Source: Burkholderia ambifaria AMMD
GTDB lineage: Bacteria; Pseudomonadota; Gammaproteobacteria; Burkholderiales; Burkholderiaceae
Direction: 5' to 3'
Assembly (NCBI RefSeq): GCF_000203915.1
Contig: NC_008390.1
Coordinates: forward strand, 1,736,001 to 1,800,000
DNA: 64,000 bases
Shown here: positions 27,019-37,815 of the stretch, piece by piece
How positions within the stretch are numbered: position 1 is the first letter of the stretch
How the letters are laid out: the number at the start of each line of letters is the position of its first letter
Program-made: the position numbers and the translations under genes
The notes under the pieces: generated by a model
The model's input: the letters and a program-made list of their open reading frames with translations, nothing else
Databases searched by the model: none
Told to the model about the DNA's origin: nothing

Positions 27019-27891
27019 ATGAGCACGCTCACGACCGGCGCCACGCCGCGCGACGCGAAGGCGTGGCTCGTCACGCCCGCGCTCGCGTTCATCGTCGCGC
27101 TGTTCATCTACCCGTTCGCCTACGGCCTCGTGCTGTCATTCCAGCCGATGAACGGCGGCGGCGCGCTTGCGAACTACGTGCAGTTCTTCACCGACACCGC
27201 GATGTGGCCGACCGTGCTCGTCACGCTGAAGCTCGCGGTGCCGGCGACACTCATCAACGTCGGCATCTCGGTGCCGGTCGCGTTCGCGCTGCGCCGCAAC
27301 TCGCCGTACCAGAAGTTCGTCACGACGCTGCTCGTGATTCCGATCACGCTCGGCACGGTGCTCGTCGCCGACGGGATGCTCACGTACTTCGGCCCGAACG
27401 GCTGGTTCCCGCAAGCGCTGCAGGGGCTGCACCTGTACACGGACGAAGTGCGCCTCACGCACAACTACTGGGGCGTGCTGCTGTCGCTGATCGTGTCGGG
27501 CTTTCCGTTCGCGTTCCTGCTGATGCTGTCGTACATCAGCGGCATCGACCCGACGCTCGCACGCGCCGCGGCCACGCTCGGCGCGAACCCGTGGCAGCAG
27601 TTCCGGCAGATCTACCTGCCGCTGCTCGTGCCGGGGCTCACGATGGCCGCGTGCCTGTCGTTCGTGCAGGCGTTCTCGGTGTTCCCGTCGGCCGTGCTGC
27701 TCGGCGCGCCGGCCGGGCCGACGCGCGTGATCTCGATCGCGGCCGCCGAAGCCGCGTTCGAGAGCTACGACTATTCGCTCGCGTCGGCGATCGCGATCGT
27801 GATGGGCTTCGTGCAACTGCTGGTGGTCGCGTCGATGCTCGGCGCGCGCCGCTTCTTCTATACGGGGCCGGTGACAGGGGGCAAGGGCTGA
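27019..27891 (+). CDS. ABC transporter permease (PotB type)
   Basis: A 290-residue inner-membrane permease with about six hydrophobic segments. The cytoplasmic EAA-like loop is seen as LARAAATLGANPWQQFRQIYLPLLVPG. ATG with GGGAGG upstream. The last codon overlaps the next permease start (TGATG-type, one shared base). It pairs with the downstream permease to form the translocation channel. Confidence 0.92.
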   Translation: MSTLTTGATPRDAKAWLVTPALAFIVALFIYPFAYGLVLSFQPMNGGGALANYVQFFTDTAMWPTVLVTLKLAVPATLINVGISVPVAFALRRNSPYQKFVTTLLVIPITLGTVLVADGMLTYFGPNGWFPQALQGLHLYTDEVRLTHNYWGVLLSLIVSGFPFAFLLMLSYISGIDPTLARAAATLGANPWQQFRQIYLPLLVPGLTMAACLSFVQAFSVFPSAVLLGAPAGPTRVISIAAAEAAFESYDYSLASAIAIVMGFVQLLVVASMLGARRFFYTGPVTGGKG

Positions 27892-28814
27892 TGGCGACCG
27901 ACAATCATGCCGCGCCGGCCTGGCCGCCGAAGCAGGGCGCGCCCGATGCGCGCCCCGTCAACGCGAGGACACCGCAGAAGATGAGAAGCAACCTCGCCGG
28001 CCGGGCATGGAAGGCCCTCGTGTGGGGGCTGATGGCGTTCTTCCTGCTGAACGTGATGCTGCTGATCGCGACCGTCGCGGTGAACTCGGTCGCGACGCGC
28101 TGGTTCGGCACGCCGCTGCCGCAGGGCTTCACGCTGCACTGGTACGCGAAGGCATGGGAAGACTTCCAGCTCGCGAGCGTGCTGTGGGTGACGGTCGAAG
28201 TGGTTGGCGCGGTCGTGCTGCTGTCGGTCGCGCTCGGCGTGCCGGCCGCCTATGCGCTCGCGCGCGTGCGGTTTCGCGGCAAGCGCTTCGCGCTGCTGGT
28301 GTTCCTGCTGCCGCTGATGGTGCCGCCCGTCACGTACGGGATCCCGATGGCGACCGTGATGTACAAGGTCGGGCTCGCCGGCACGCTGTCGGGCGTGATC
28401 CTCGCGAACCTCGTGCCGGCGCTGCCGTTCGTGATCCTCGTGATGACGCCGTTCATCGAGCAGATCGACCCGAATCTCGAGGCCGCCGCGCGCATCTTCG
28501 GCGCGAACACGTGGCGCTATTTCCGCTACGTGCTGCTGCCGCTGCTGGTGCCCGGCATGCTCGCGGCCGCGCTGCTCGTGCTGGTGCGCACGATCGGGAT
28601 GTTCGAGCTGACCTTCTTCACCGCCGGCCCGAGCACGCAGACGCTCGTCGTCGCGCTGTATTACGCGGTGTTCTCGACCGGCGTGCGCGCACCGCAGTCG
28701 ATCGACGCGATGGCGATGATCTACATGGCCATCACGCTGATATGGGTCGTGATCGCGCTGCAGTTCGTGAGCCCGACGCAGCTCGTCAGCCGCGTGAAGC
28801 AGGAGCGGCAGTAA
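27891..28814 (+). CDS. ABC transporter permease (PotC type)
   Basis: A 307-residue second permease. A ~35-residue hydrophilic N-terminal tail precedes the first membrane helix (ALVWGLMAFFLLNVMLLIAT). The EAA loop is NLEAAARIFGANTWRYFRYV. It overlaps the previous gene by one base and ends the ABC operon. Confidence 0.92.
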   Translation: MATDNHAAPAWPPKQGAPDARPVNARTPQKMRSNLAGRAWKALVWGLMAFFLLNVMLLIATVAVNSVATRWFGTPLPQGFTLHWYAKAWEDFQLASVLWVTVEVVGAVVLLSVALGVPAAYALARVRFRGKRFALLVFLLPLMVPPVTYGIPMATVMYKVGLAGTLSGVILANLVPALPFVILVMTPFIEQIDPNLEAAARIFGANTWRYFRYVLLPLLVPGMLAAALLVLVRTIGMFELTFFTAGPSTQTLVVALYYAVFSTGVRAPQSIDAMAMIYMAITLIWVVIALQFVSPTQLVSRVKQERQ

Positions 28815-29004
28815 GCGCGGAGGAAAGCGGCGGGATCGCACCGTGCGGTGCTGTCCGTGCTTGCGCAAGCCTGCGTGCAATTCGTTACAAATGGATACCG
28901 CGAACGACGCGCCGACGTTGCAGACTACGCAGCGTACCGGCCCGGCGATATGCTCACTGGCATCGCCGCATGCCGCCCGACGCTCACCCGATTCGCGGAG
29001 TTCC

Positions 29005-29442
29005 ATGAAGTTTCCCACGCTGCTGACGCTCGGCTGTGCGGCCACGCTGCTTGCCGCCTGCAACCTGCTCCACGATGGCCCCGGCTCGAGCGACGTCGAC
29101 GCCGCGGTGCGCCGCGCGCTCGAAGCGGAAAACCACGGCGGCCTGAACGCGCTGTTCGGCCAGCCGCTGCCCGTGTCGGCCGACGTGATCTCCGCGAAGC
29201 CCGACGGCGACTGCAGGAAAATCCGCGAGCGCACTTACACGTGCGATGTCGTGGTCACGTGGCGCAATACCGACTACGCGCCGTCGCGAGCGAACCTGAC
29301 GTTCGTGCAGGCCGCCGATGGATCGTGGCAGACCTCGGGCGTCGACGCCGCCATCGCGACCGGCGCCGCCAAATCGCTGATCGACAAGATCGGCAACGCA
29401 TGGCCCGGCAATGCGGCCAGCGGCGCATCGGCGCCGCGGTAA
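29005..29442 (+). CDS. small lipoprotein of unknown function
   Basis: A 145-residue protein with a lipoprotein signal: hydrophobic LLTLGCAATL and lipobox LAAC, so the mature N-terminal residue would be a lipidated Cys19. The rest is soluble, with a two-Cys DGDCRK...YTCDVVV segment that could form a disulfide, and a beta-rich VTWRNTDY...LTFVQAADGSW part. Family not recognised. ATG after CGGAG. No obvious partner gene. Confidence 0.7.
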   Translation: MKFPTLLTLGCAATLLAACNLLHDGPGSSDVDAAVRRALEAENHGGLNALFGQPLPVSADVISAKPDGDCRKIRERTYTCDVVVTWRNTDYAPSRANLTFVQAADGSWQTSGVDAAIATGAAKSLIDKIGNAWPGNAASGASAPR

Positions 29443-29774
29443 GTCGTCCATCGCGCCGGGTCGCATCTTCTCGCACCATCTCCCGAATTTTCCGATTCGC
29501 CGCCACGACGGGCTCCGGCGCGCTCGAACCGGTTCCGGCAACAACGCCCCGCATTGACGACCATATCGAAATTCCGCGAGCGTAATTCCGGCGCCGCCGT
29601 GGCCCGCACGCGTCGGGTTGCTGCGGTGCAAGGCCCGCCACAAACGGCGTCGTTCGCTCCTCGCCTTGCAGTCCTAATAGATGCAATCTATATATATGAC
29701 TAATTGACGCGTACACGGCAACGGCGCGGCGCACCATCAAATCGACAAAACCGGGTGCCGAAGGGGAACCCAGC
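29443..29774. promoter_or_regulatory. upstream region of the signalling operon
   Basis: 332 bases without a gene. AT-rich at 29660-29710, with a possible sigma70-type pair TTGCAG (29666-29671) and TATATA (29689-29694) separated by 17 bases. Both hexamers are only partial matches. This would drive the three-gene signalling operon. Confidence 0.4.
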
Positions 29775-31010
29775 ATGGACGAGAGCGAGTCTGTCGCACG
29801 GATGTGTTGGGGTACCTCGTCTTCGAACGTGTTGCAGGGGCTTGCCCGTCAGGGCTACCGACGCACACTTGCGCTCATCGCATGCTGCGCCGCGATGGCC
29901 GGGCCCGGCGCGTGCGTCGCGGCGGAGCCCGGCGTGAGCGACGACACGATCCGCCTGGGCATGGTCAACGCGCAGTCGGGCAATTCCGCCGGGCTCGGAC
30001 GCGGTCTGCTGATGGGTGCGCAAGCCGTATTCGACGACGTGAACGCGCGCGGCGGCGTGCACGGCAGAAAGATCGAGCTCGTGGTCGCGGACGATCGCTA
30101 CGAGCCCGAGCGGACGGTTGACGACACGCTGGAGATGATCGAGCGGCGCAACGTGCTGGCGCTGTTCGGCTATGTGGGCACGCCGACGACCACCGCGGTG
30201 CTGCCGATCATCCGGGACGCCGGCATTCCGCTCGTCGGCACGTTCAGCGGCGCGATGGCGCTGCGCCGGCCGGTCACGCCGGAGGTATTCAACATCCGCG
30301 CGAGCTACGAAGACGAAACGCGCGCGCTGGTCGAGCGGTTGCTCGCGCACGACCACGCCAAGCGTTTCGCGGTGTTCTACCAGGACGACGGCTTCGGGCT
30401 CGCGGTGCTGGCGGGCACGCGCCTCGCGCTGCAGCGTCATGGCCTCGACGTCGTCGCGACGGGAACGTTCCGGCGCGGCACCACGGCCGTCGACACCGGC
30501 CTGGCGGCCGTGCTCGAAGGGCGGCCGGACGTCGTCATCATGGTCGGCCCGTATACGCCGGTGGCCGCGTTCATTCGCGCGGCGCACCGCGAAGGGCTGA
30601 ACGCGCGGCTCGCGGCGGTGTCGTTCGTCGGCACCGACGACTTGCTGCGCCTGCTCGGCGAAGAAGGAAACGGCACGCTGATCTCGCAGGTCGTGCCGCT
30701 TCCGCAGAACGAGCGCCCAATCATCCGCGACTGCGTCCGGCTGATCGAGCAACGTTTTCCGGGCGAACGGGCCGGTGTGGTGCACATCGAGGGCTGCCTC
30801 GACGCGAAGATCGCGCTGATCGGGCTGGAGCGCGCGGGCCCGGCGCCGACCCGCGCGACGCTGAAGCAGGCGCTCGAATCGATCCGGCATGTCGATCTGG
30901 GCGGCCTGGTGGCCGAGATGAATGCCGACGACCATCAGGCGTTCGACGACGTGTTCCTCACCGAAATCGCACACGGCCGCGTCACGCCGCTCGACGCACC
31001 GGCCAGATAA
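29775..31010 (+). CDS. periplasmic ligand-binding protein (branched-chain amino-acid receptor type)
   Basis: A 411-residue type I periplasmic binding protein (Peripla_BP_6). A long N-terminal tail and hydrophobic stretch ALIACCAAMAGPGACVAA serve as signal peptide. The mature start DDTIRLGMVNAQSG, then GRKIELVVADDRYEPERTV and LFGYVGTPTTTAVLPII, are characteristic. No ABC permease or ATPase adjoins it. It sits 57 bases before a membrane hybrid kinase, so it probably acts as a sensory receptor that presents its ligand to the kinase (inference). AAGGGGAA precedes the ATG. Confidence 0.85.
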   Translation: MDESESVARMCWGTSSSNVLQGLARQGYRRTLALIACCAAMAGPGACVAAEPGVSDDTIRLGMVNAQSGNSAGLGRGLLMGAQAVFDDVNARGGVHGRKIELVVADDRYEPERTVDDTLEMIERRNVLALFGYVGTPTTTAVLPIIRDAGIPLVGTFSGAMALRRPVTPEVFNIRASYEDETRALVERLLAHDHAKRFAVFYQDDGFGLAVLAGTRLALQRHGLDVVATGTFRRGTTAVDTGLAAVLEGRPDVVIMVGPYTPVAAFIRAAHREGLNARLAAVSFVGTDDLLRLLGEEGNGTLISQVVPLPQNERPIIRDCVRLIEQRFPGERAGVVHIEGCLDAKIALIGLERAGPAPTRATLKQALESIRHVDLGGLVAEMNADDHQAFDDVFLTEIAHGRVTPLDAPAR

Positions 31011-31067
31011 CCGGCGGGACGGCCGCGCGCTGGCCGTCCGATTGGCCATCCCATCCTGGAGGGCTGC

Positions 31068-34000
31068 ATGGACATCAAGGCGAAGCTCGTCACCAGCACC
31101 AGCCTGATGCTGCTCGGCGCGGTGGCGATTGCCATGACCAGCCTGATCGCCGTGCACGGTATCGCATCCGGCGTGCGCACGCTGACGACGGAATCGCTGC
31201 CGCTGCAGATGCACAGCAACGAGCTGCAGCGCGCGTACGCGGAACTCGCGGTGAATTTCGGCGAGCTCGAGCGGGCGCGGGACGCATCGGAGCGCGAGCA
31301 GTCGTCGTCGGAGATCGACACGCAGTTGCAGCGCATCGCGCGCATCACGGCGGCCGTGCGCGCGATCGACGGGCACGGCGGCATCGACGCGCCGTCCGCC
31401 GACCTGCGCACGATGCTCGGATCGATGAACGAAGGCGTCGACAAGCGCCTGCGGGGCGACGCGCAACTCGTCGCCGAACGCCAACTGATCGAACGCGTGC
31501 AGGCACGGGGCACCACGCTGCTGGGCGAGATCGGCAAGGAAACCGAACGACTGGGCGCCGACGCCGATGCCCGGGTGAACGACGCGCTCGCGGCCAATAA
31601 CGCCTACAACCGGACGATTCATGCGCTCGACCAGGTCCGGACGAATGTCAAGGACGTCACGGCCGTCGCCAGCCGCGTCGACGTCGCGCCGAACCGATAT
31701 CGGCTCGCGCCGCTGCGCGAGCGCATGCAGGCGTCCGTCGACGGCGCGCGCAACGCGCTCGCGATCGCGGCGCCGAACCTCGATGCCGCGACCGCGCAGG
31801 GCGTCACGAGCGCGCTCGGGCGCGTCGCGGCCGACATCTTCGACGGCAACGACGGGCTCGTCGCGCTGCGCGCCGGCATGTTCGCGCAACCGGCCGTCAC
31901 GACGCGCTACCGCGCGAAAGAGGACCAGGTGCTGCGCGCGCTCGACGCGCTGGATGTGAAGCTCGCGGAGATCGCCGATCCATTCGCGTTGCGGATCGTC
32001 GCTGCGCGCCAGCGCCTCGACGAAGCGATCGCGTTCCGGGCGCGAGCCGCGCGGATTGCGTCCCTGTCGGCCGCCGTGAACGGCGGCATCAACGCACTGG
32101 CGTTCCAGCTGCGCATGGTCGCGCACAGCGAGACGGCCGAGCGTCTGCAGCACGCCGACGCCGAGCTGCACAAGCTTGCCGGCGCGCTCGCGCAGTCCGC
32201 GAGCGCACTGCGCGACGACCTCGTCACGGACGGGCAGGGCAACGCGAACCGCGCGCAGGCGGTGGTCGCGCTCACCACGGAACTCGCGGGCGCCGCGCGC
32301 CGCATCGTCGCGGTGAAGTCGGACATGCTTGCCAACGACGTGGCGATGCAGCGCATCGTCGCGGACGTCGACACCACCGCCAATCGCCTCGCGGCCTATA
32401 CGGAACAGCAGGCGGTGCGCGTCGATCTGCAACAGCGCGGCATCGTGTCGGATGTGTACCGGGCCGTGACGAGCGCGTTCCTGATGATCGTGGTGGTCTC
32501 GTTCCTGCTCGCGATCGGCGGGTTCGTGATCAGTCATCGGCTCGGCACGTCGATCGCGCGCCCGCTGTCGAGCCTGACGCGCACGATGGCGCGCATCCGC
32601 AGCGGCAGCGACCTGTCGCTGCGCATGTCCCACAAGGGCCGCGACGAAATCGCGGCGCTGATCGCCGGCTTCAACATGATGCTCGACGAAATCGAGCGGC
32701 GCGACGTCGATCTGCAGGCCGCGATCGCGACGGCCGAAGCCGCGAATTCCGCGAAATCGGATTTTCTCGCGAGGATGAGCCATGAGATCCGCACGCCGAT
32801 GAATGGCGTGCTCGGCATGACCGAGCTGCTGCAGCGCACGCGGCTGACGTCGAAGCAACGCAAGTTCGTCGACACCGTGTATCGATCCGGCCAGACGCTG
32901 CTCGTCATCATCGACGACATTCTCGATTTTTCGAAGATCGAGGCGGGCAAGCTGACCTTGGAGCGCATCGATTTCAACCTGCATCAATTGCTCGACGACG
33001 TCGTCGCGCTGATGGAGCCCAATGCCCAACGCAAGGAGCTCGAGCTCGTGTACCAGCGCGCCGATTCCGTTCCGCAGCGCATGCGCGGCGACCCGGTCCG
33101 CCTGCGCCAGATCCTGACGAACCTGCTCGGCAACGCGATCAAGTTCACCGAGCACGGGCACGTCGCGCTGAGCGCCGCGTATTCGGACGACGGGCGCATC
33201 GTGTTCAAGATCGCCGACAGCGGCATCGGCATCGCGCCCGATGTCGCCGCGCAGTTGTTCCGGCCGTTCCAGCAGGCCGACAGTTCGACCGCGCGCAAAT
33301 ACGGCGGCACCGGCCTCGGGCTCGTGATTTCCCGCCAGCTCGCCGAGATGATGGGCGGCACGCTCGCGCTCGACTCGACGCCCGGCAAGGGCTCGGTATT
33401 CACCGTGACGACGCCGTTCGAGCCGGCATCCGGCGAGGTCGGCGTCGCGGCACACGGAAGGCCGTCGCTCGCCGGCCTGCGGGTGCTGATCGTCGACGAC
33501 AGCGAGACCGATCGCAGCGTGCTGCTCGAACATGCGATCGAATGGCACCTGTGCGTCGCCTCGGCGATCGGCGGCGACGATGCGCTGTCGCAGTTGCGGG
33601 CCGCCGTCGCCGACGGTGCGCCGTTCGACCTCGCGATCATCGACGTGCGGATGCCGGGCATGGACGGCATCTCGCTCGTGCAGCACATCCGCCGCGATCC
33701 GGCGCTGCGTGCGCTGCGGATCATCACGCTGACCGCGTTCGAGATGATGGACAGCATCCAGGTCGCGCACGAACTCGACATCGCCGCCCGGCTGACGAAA
33801 CCGCTCCATGGCAACGATCTCTATACGGCGATCGCGGCGGCGGCGGTGCACGTGATGCCGCCCCGGCTGGCGTCGGCCGCTCCGGTGTCGGATGAAGCCG
33901 GGGCGGACCCGGGCAGGCCGCTCGACGAGATCGCCGCGCGCGTGCTGCTGGTGGAGGACAACGCGGTGAATCAGCAGATCGCGCTCGCGATGCTCGAAGA

Positions 34001-34793
34001 CACCGACTATCGGGTCGCCGTGGCCGACGACGGCGAGCAGGCATTGAAGATGCTCGAGCAAGACGCGTTCGACGTGGTGCTGATGGACTGTCAGATGCCG
34101 GTGCTGGACGGCTTCGAGGCGACGCGGCGGCTGCGGCGGCGCGAAGCCGAAGCCGGCGCGCCGCGCCTGCCGGTCATCGCGCTGACGGCCAATGCGCTCA
34201 GCGGTGACCGCGAGCGCTGCCTGGCCGCCGGCATGGACGACTATCTCGGCAAGCCGTTCCGCCGCGACGCGTTGCTGCAGACGCTCGCACGCCATGTTCG
34301 CGGCGGCGCACACGTGTCGGCCGCCGCGAGCGAAAACGCGGAAGCGGTGGCCCGGACCGGTATCGAAACGAACCTCGAAGCGAGCATCGAAACGCGTCCC
34401 GCAACGAGCGCGGCAGCGGCCGCCGATCCGGACGAGGACGCGAACGTGATCGACCGCAAGGCGCTCGATGCATTGCGCGCGCTCCAGCGGCCCGGTCGCC
34501 CGGACGTGCTGACGCGGATCATCGATCAATTCACGATGGACGCGCCGCGGTTGATTCGCGACATGCACGCGGCGGTCGAAGCGGGCGATGCCGACGCGCT
34601 GAAGCTTGCCGCCCATACGCTGAAATCGAGCAGCGCGAACGTCGGTGCGCATCTGCTGTCGGCCCGCTGCCGCGAGATCGAGCGGCTGGCGCGCGCCGCC
34701 GACGTGACCGCGGCCGTCGAGCTCGTCGCCGGCACGGATGCGGAATTCGAACAGGCGCACGCCGCGCTGATCGCGGAGCGCGTCGAAAGTTGA
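31068..34793 (+). CDS. hybrid sensor histidine kinase (HAMP-HisKA-HATPase-REC-REC-HPt)
   Basis: A 1241-residue inner-membrane kinase of the BarA/TorS layout. TM1 is at ~residues 10-30 and a ~430-residue, mostly helical periplasmic domain extends to TM2 (~464-490). HAMP and then HisKA follow, with the phospho-His at H572 in [12 protein letters not shown]. HATPase has NLLGNAIKF and GTGLGLVIS. Two receiver domains carry phospho-Asp at D859 (IIDVRMPG) and D1007 (LMDCQMPV). A C-terminal HPt domain has H1183 ([13 protein letters not shown]). All phosphorelay residues are intact. It is likely paired with the upstream binding protein and the downstream REC-GGDEF-EAL protein. Confidence 0.93.
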   Translation: MDIKAKLVTSTSLMLLGAVAIAMTSLIAVHGIASGVRTLTTESLPLQMHSNELQRAYAELAVNFGELERARDASEREQSSSEIDTQLQRIARITAAVRAIDGHGGIDAPSADLRTMLGSMNEGVDKRLRGDAQLVAERQLIERVQARGTTLLGEIGKETERLGADADARVNDALAANNAYNRTIHALDQVRTNVKDVTAVASRVDVAPNRYRLAPLRERMQASVDGARNALAIAAPNLDAATAQGVTSALGRVAADIFDGNDGLVALRAGMFAQPAVTTRYRAKEDQVLRALDALDVKLAEIADPFALRIVAARQRLDEAIAFRARAARIASLSAAVNGGINALAFQLRMVAHSETAERLQHADAELHKLAGALAQSASALRDDLVTDGQGNANRAQAVVALTTELAGAARRIVAVKSDMLANDVAMQRIVADVDTTANRLAAYTEQQAVRVDLQQRGIVSDVYRAVTSAFLMIVVVSFLLAIGGFVISHRLGTSIARPLSSLTRTMARIRSGSDLSLRMSHKGRDEIAALIAGFNMMLDEIERRDVDLQAAIATAEAANSAKSDFLARMSHEIRTPMNGVLGMTELLQRTRLTSKQRKFVDTVYRSGQTLLVIIDDILDFSKIEAGKLTLERIDFNLHQLLDDVVALMEPNAQRKELELVYQRADSVPQRMRGDPVRLRQILTNLLGNAIKFTEHGHVALSAAYSDDGRIVFKIADSGIGIAPDVAAQLFRPFQQADSSTARKYGGTGLGLVISRQLAEMMGGTLALDSTPGKGSVFTVTTPFEPASGEVGVAAHGRPSLAGLRVLIVDDSETDRSVLLEHAIEWHLCVASAIGGDDALSQLRAAVADGAPFDLAIIDVRMPGMDGISLVQHIRRDPALRALRIITLTAFEMMDSIQVAHELDIAARLTKPLHGNDLYTAIAAAAVHVMPPRLASAAPVSDEAGADPGRPLDEIAARVLLVEDNAVNQQIALAMLEDTDYRVAVADDGEQALKMLEQDAFDVVLMDCQMPVLDGFEATRRLRRREAEAGAPRLPVIALTANALSGDRERCLAAGMDDYLGKPFRRDALLQTLARHVRGGAHVSAAASENAEAVARTGIETNLEASIETRPATSAAAAADPDEDANVIDRKALDALRALQRPGRPDVLTRIIDQFTMDAPRLIRDMHAAVEAGDADALKLAAHTLKSSSANVGAHLLSARCREIERLARAADVTAAVELVAGTDAEFEQAHAALIAERVES

Positions 34794-34856
34794 CTGGCCG
34801 CCGGCCGATCGCCACTGCGATCGCGAAGCGACAGATACAGGAACAGGAGGACGGTC

Positions 34857-37439
34857 GTGAACCACGAACATGCCGATTTGCCGGCGATTCTGATCATCGA
34901 TGACGACGCGATGACGCGGATGCTGGTCGTGGAAACGCTGGAGCCCGACGGTTTCCGCGTCGAGGAAGCGACCGGGCCGCAGGAAGGCATCGAAGCGTTC
35001 CTGCGTCATCGTCCCGCCGTCGTGCTGCTCGATGTCGAGATGCCCGGCGGCGACGGCTTCGACTGTTGCCGCGCGCTGCGCGCGTTGCCGGAAGGCCGCC
35101 GCGTGCCGATCGTGATGCTCACCGGCAACGACGACGACGCATCGATCGCCAGCGCGTTCGACGCCGGCGCGACCGATTTCGTGTCGAAACCGATGCGATG
35201 GAAGCTGCTCGGCTACCGGATCCGGTATCTGCTGCGCGCGGCCGCGGCGGTCGAAAAGCTGGCGACCACCGAGGTCAGCCTCACGCATGCGCAAGCGCTC
35301 GCGCATGTCGGCAACTGGGAATTCCAGGCGGGCCGCACGGACGGCTACTGGTCGCCGGAGCTGTACCGGATCCTCGGGCTCGACGCGGCGCACGCGCCGC
35401 CGACGTTCGAGCGGCTGCTGCAGGCCGTGCCGGCCGACGAACAGCCGTTGCTCGTGCAGTCGTTCACGAGCCTGCGCACCGAAGGCGTGCCGTTCTCGCT
35501 CGAGCATCGGCTCGTTCACGCGGACGGCACCGAGCGCTGCGTGCTGCATCAGGCGGAGTCGGGACGCGATCCGAACCACGCGATCATCCTGCGCGGCATC
35601 GTGCAGGACATCACCGAGCGCAAGATGCAGCAGGGCCGCATCGAATACCTTGCCAACCACGATGCGCTCACCGGCCTGCCCAATCGCAACCTGCTGAGCG
35701 ACCGGATGGAGCAGGCGATGTCGCAGGCGCGCCGCACCGGGCAGCTGGTCGCGGTGATGGTGCTCGACCTGGACCGCTTCAAGCACATCAACGACAGCTT
35801 CGGCCACTCGGTCGGAGACGGGCTGCTGCGCGTCGTCGCCGCACGGCTGAAGCGCTCCGTGCGCGACGGCGACACGGTCGCGCGGCTCGGCGGCGACGAG
35901 TTCGTCGTGATGCTGGTCAACCTGGCGACGCAAGCGGACGCGGACGTGATCGCCCGCAAGATCCTCGACACCTTCATCGAGCCGTTCACGCTCGACGAAC
36001 ACGACCTGCACGTGACGACCAGCGTCGGCGTGAGCCTCTGTCCGACCGACGGCACCAACGCCGAAACGCTGCTGAAAACGGCCGACGCCGCGCTCTATGC
36101 GGCGAAGGAACACGGGCGCAACTGCTACCGCTTCTATACGCGCGAACTGGGTGCGCGCGTCGAGGAGCAGACCATCCTCGAGAACGCGCTGCATCAGGCC
36201 GTCGCCAACCACGAGCTCGAGCTGTACTACCAGCCGAAGGTCGATCTCAAGACCGGCCAGATCAGCGGCGTCGAGGCGCTGATTCGCTGGCGGCGGCCGG
36301 GGATCGGCGTGATTCCGCCCGACCGCTTCATCCCGATCGCCGAAGACTGCGGGCTGATCTTGCCGATCGGCGAGTGGGTGTTGCGCACCGCGTGCATGCA
36401 GGCCGTCGCATGGCGCCGGGAAGGCCATCCGCCGATCCGGATCGCCGTCAACCTGTCGGCGCGCCAGTTCCGGCAGCAGGACGTGGCCGCCATGGTGCGC
36501 ACGACGCTCGAGGAGACCGGCCTGGCGCCGGACTCGCTCGAACTCGAACTCACCGAAAGCGTGCTGATGCAGGACTGCAACGCGATCGCGCACACGCTGC
36601 GCGAACTGAAGGCGCTCGGCGTCGTGCTGTCGCTCGACGACTTCGGCACCGGCTATTCGAGCCTGTCGTACCTGAAGGACTTGCCGATCGACGTCGTCAA
36701 GATCGACCGGTCGTTCCTCGACGACGTCACCACCAGCGCCGAAGGTGCTTCGCTGACGCGCTCGATCATCGCGATGGCCGAATCGCTGCACATGGAGACG
36801 GTGGCCGAGGGCGTGGAGACCGAAGCGCAGCTGTCGTTCCTGAACCGGCATCGCTGCCATGCGATGCAGGGCTACTACTTCAGCCATCCGGTCACCGGCG
36901 ATGAAATCGCCGACATGCTGTCCGCCGGCTCGCAGCTTCCCGAGCACTGCCGGCAGCGCGAATTGCTGCACCGGACGCTGCTGCTGGTGGACGACGACCG
37001 CGAGGTGCTGCGCAGGCTCAGGCAGGCGCTCGGCCGCGACGGCTACGAGATTCTCGACACCACGGATCCCGACGAAGCGCTCGTCCTGCTCGCGCAGCAT
37101 CGCGTCGGCGTGATCGTGTCGGATTTCCGGATGCCGAGCCTGTCCGGCATCGACCTGCTGCAGCGGGTAAAGGCGCTGTACCCGGACATCGTGCGTATCC
37201 TGCTGTCGGGCTACGGGGAAGGGGAGTCGCTCGCCGACGCGGCCGGCAACGGCTCCGTCCAGAAATTGCTGATCAAGCCGTGGGATGTCGCGCTGCTGCG
37301 CAAGCATATTGCGGAGTCGTTCCAGCGGTTCGAGCACAGCTCGCTGCAGAGCCGGGTGGGGCTCGGCGCGGGCCATCTCGGCATTCATCCGTCTCCGCTG
37401 AGGGCCGTCGACGTGGCGCAAGCGCCTGGGCGGACTTGA
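34857..37439 (+). CDS. REC-PAS-GGDEF-EAL-REC cyclic-di-GMP signalling protein
   Basis: An 860-residue cytosolic response regulator. The N-terminal receiver has LLDVEMPGGDGF, then a PAS fold (HVGNWEFQAG...GYWSPELYRILG). An intact GGDEF domain (RLGGDEFVV) is followed by an intact EAL domain (GVEALIRW, DDFGTGYSSL). A second receiver sits at the C-terminus (LLLVDDDREVLRRL...VSDFRMPSLSG, IKPW). Both catalytic motifs are complete, so it could make or degrade c-di-GMP. GTG start with AGGAGG six bases upstream. It is the presumed output of the preceding hybrid kinase. Confidence 0.93.
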   Translation: MNHEHADLPAILIIDDDAMTRMLVVETLEPDGFRVEEATGPQEGIEAFLRHRPAVVLLDVEMPGGDGFDCCRALRALPEGRRVPIVMLTGNDDDASIASAFDAGATDFVSKPMRWKLLGYRIRYLLRAAAAVEKLATTEVSLTHAQALAHVGNWEFQAGRTDGYWSPELYRILGLDAAHAPPTFERLLQAVPADEQPLLVQSFTSLRTEGVPFSLEHRLVHADGTERCVLHQAESGRDPNHAIILRGIVQDITERKMQQGRIEYLANHDALTGLPNRNLLSDRMEQAMSQARRTGQLVAVMVLDLDRFKHINDSFGHSVGDGLLRVVAARLKRSVRDGDTVARLGGDEFVVMLVNLATQADADVIARKILDTFIEPFTLDEHDLHVTTSVGVSLCPTDGTNAETLLKTADAALYAAKEHGRNCYRFYTRELGARVEEQTILENALHQAVANHELELYYQPKVDLKTGQISGVEALIRWRRPGIGVIPPDRFIPIAEDCGLILPIGEWVLRTACMQAVAWRREGHPPIRIAVNLSARQFRQQDVAAMVRTTLEETGLAPDSLELELTESVLMQDCNAIAHTLRELKALGVVLSLDDFGTGYSSLSYLKDLPIDVVKIDRSFLDDVTTSAEGASLTRSIIAMAESLHMETVAEGVETEAQLSFLNRHRCHAMQGYYFSHPVTGDEIADMLSAGSQLPEHCRQRELLHRTLLLVDDDREVLRRLRQALGRDGYEILDTTDPDEALVLLAQHRVGVIVSDFRMPSLSGIDLLQRVKALYPDIVRILLSGYGEGESLADAAGNGSVQKLLIKPWDVALLRKHIAESFQRFEHSSLQSRVGLGAGHLGIHPSPLRAVDVAQAPGRT

Positions 37440-37530
37440 GCGGCGGCGGGTGGGTCGACCGATAAAAGGGGTACGACTGAGTGATGTTCGGTATGCCGCC
37501 GCGGATATAGGGAAAACCCTTATTTTTCGT

Positions 37531-37536
37531 TATAAT
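37531..37536 (+). promoter_or_regulatory. consensus -10 box of the small membrane-protein gene
   Basis: A perfect TATAAT in an AT-rich pocket (37519-37536), 26 bases before the ATG of the 70-residue ORF. No good -35 is visible at 16-18 bases upstream. Confidence 0.45.
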
Positions 37537-37561
37537 GTCGGCCTAGAAGAAAGGTCGAACC

Positions 37562-37774
37562 ATGCCAGAACGTTTCCAACCCCTTGAAAAATTTGTGTTT
37601 TCCCTGGTCGTGATGTCCGCGGTCGTCTGCTCCGCCTTCCTGGCGTACGAGCGTCATCCCGAGATCAAGATCGCGCTGCACGAAGGCGAAGCGCTGATGC
37701 GCGAAAGCGCCAAGTATTCGGTCATCTGCTCGCCGTCCAAGGTTGATCCTTGCGTCGAGATGTCCGCTTACTGA
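37562..37774 (+). CDS. small single-pass membrane protein, unknown function
   Basis: A 70-residue protein. Residues ~9-28 form one hydrophobic helix (KFVFSLVVMSAVVCSAFLAY). The C-terminal half contains two Cys 10 residues apart (SVICSPSKVDPC), which could form a disulfide if it faces the periplasm. GAAAGG sits upstream of the ATG and a perfect TATAAT lies before it, supporting real expression. Family not recognised. Confidence 0.6.
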   Translation: MPERFQPLEKFVFSLVVMSAVVCSAFLAYERHPEIKIALHEGEALMRESAKYSVICSPSKVDPCVEMSAY

Positions 37775-37815
37775 CGCCTGGCCGTCTGCTGACAACTCCA
37801 CACTGATTCCCGTCG

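Noticed and set aside
29700-37421. A 2573-codon open frame on the minus strand across the whole signalling operon
   Set aside because: It is antisense to three genes with clear conserved domains. Its composition (Arg, His, Asp, Gln, Val rich) is what the complement of strongly G/C-biased codons produces. No domain, start site or ribosome-binding site supports it.
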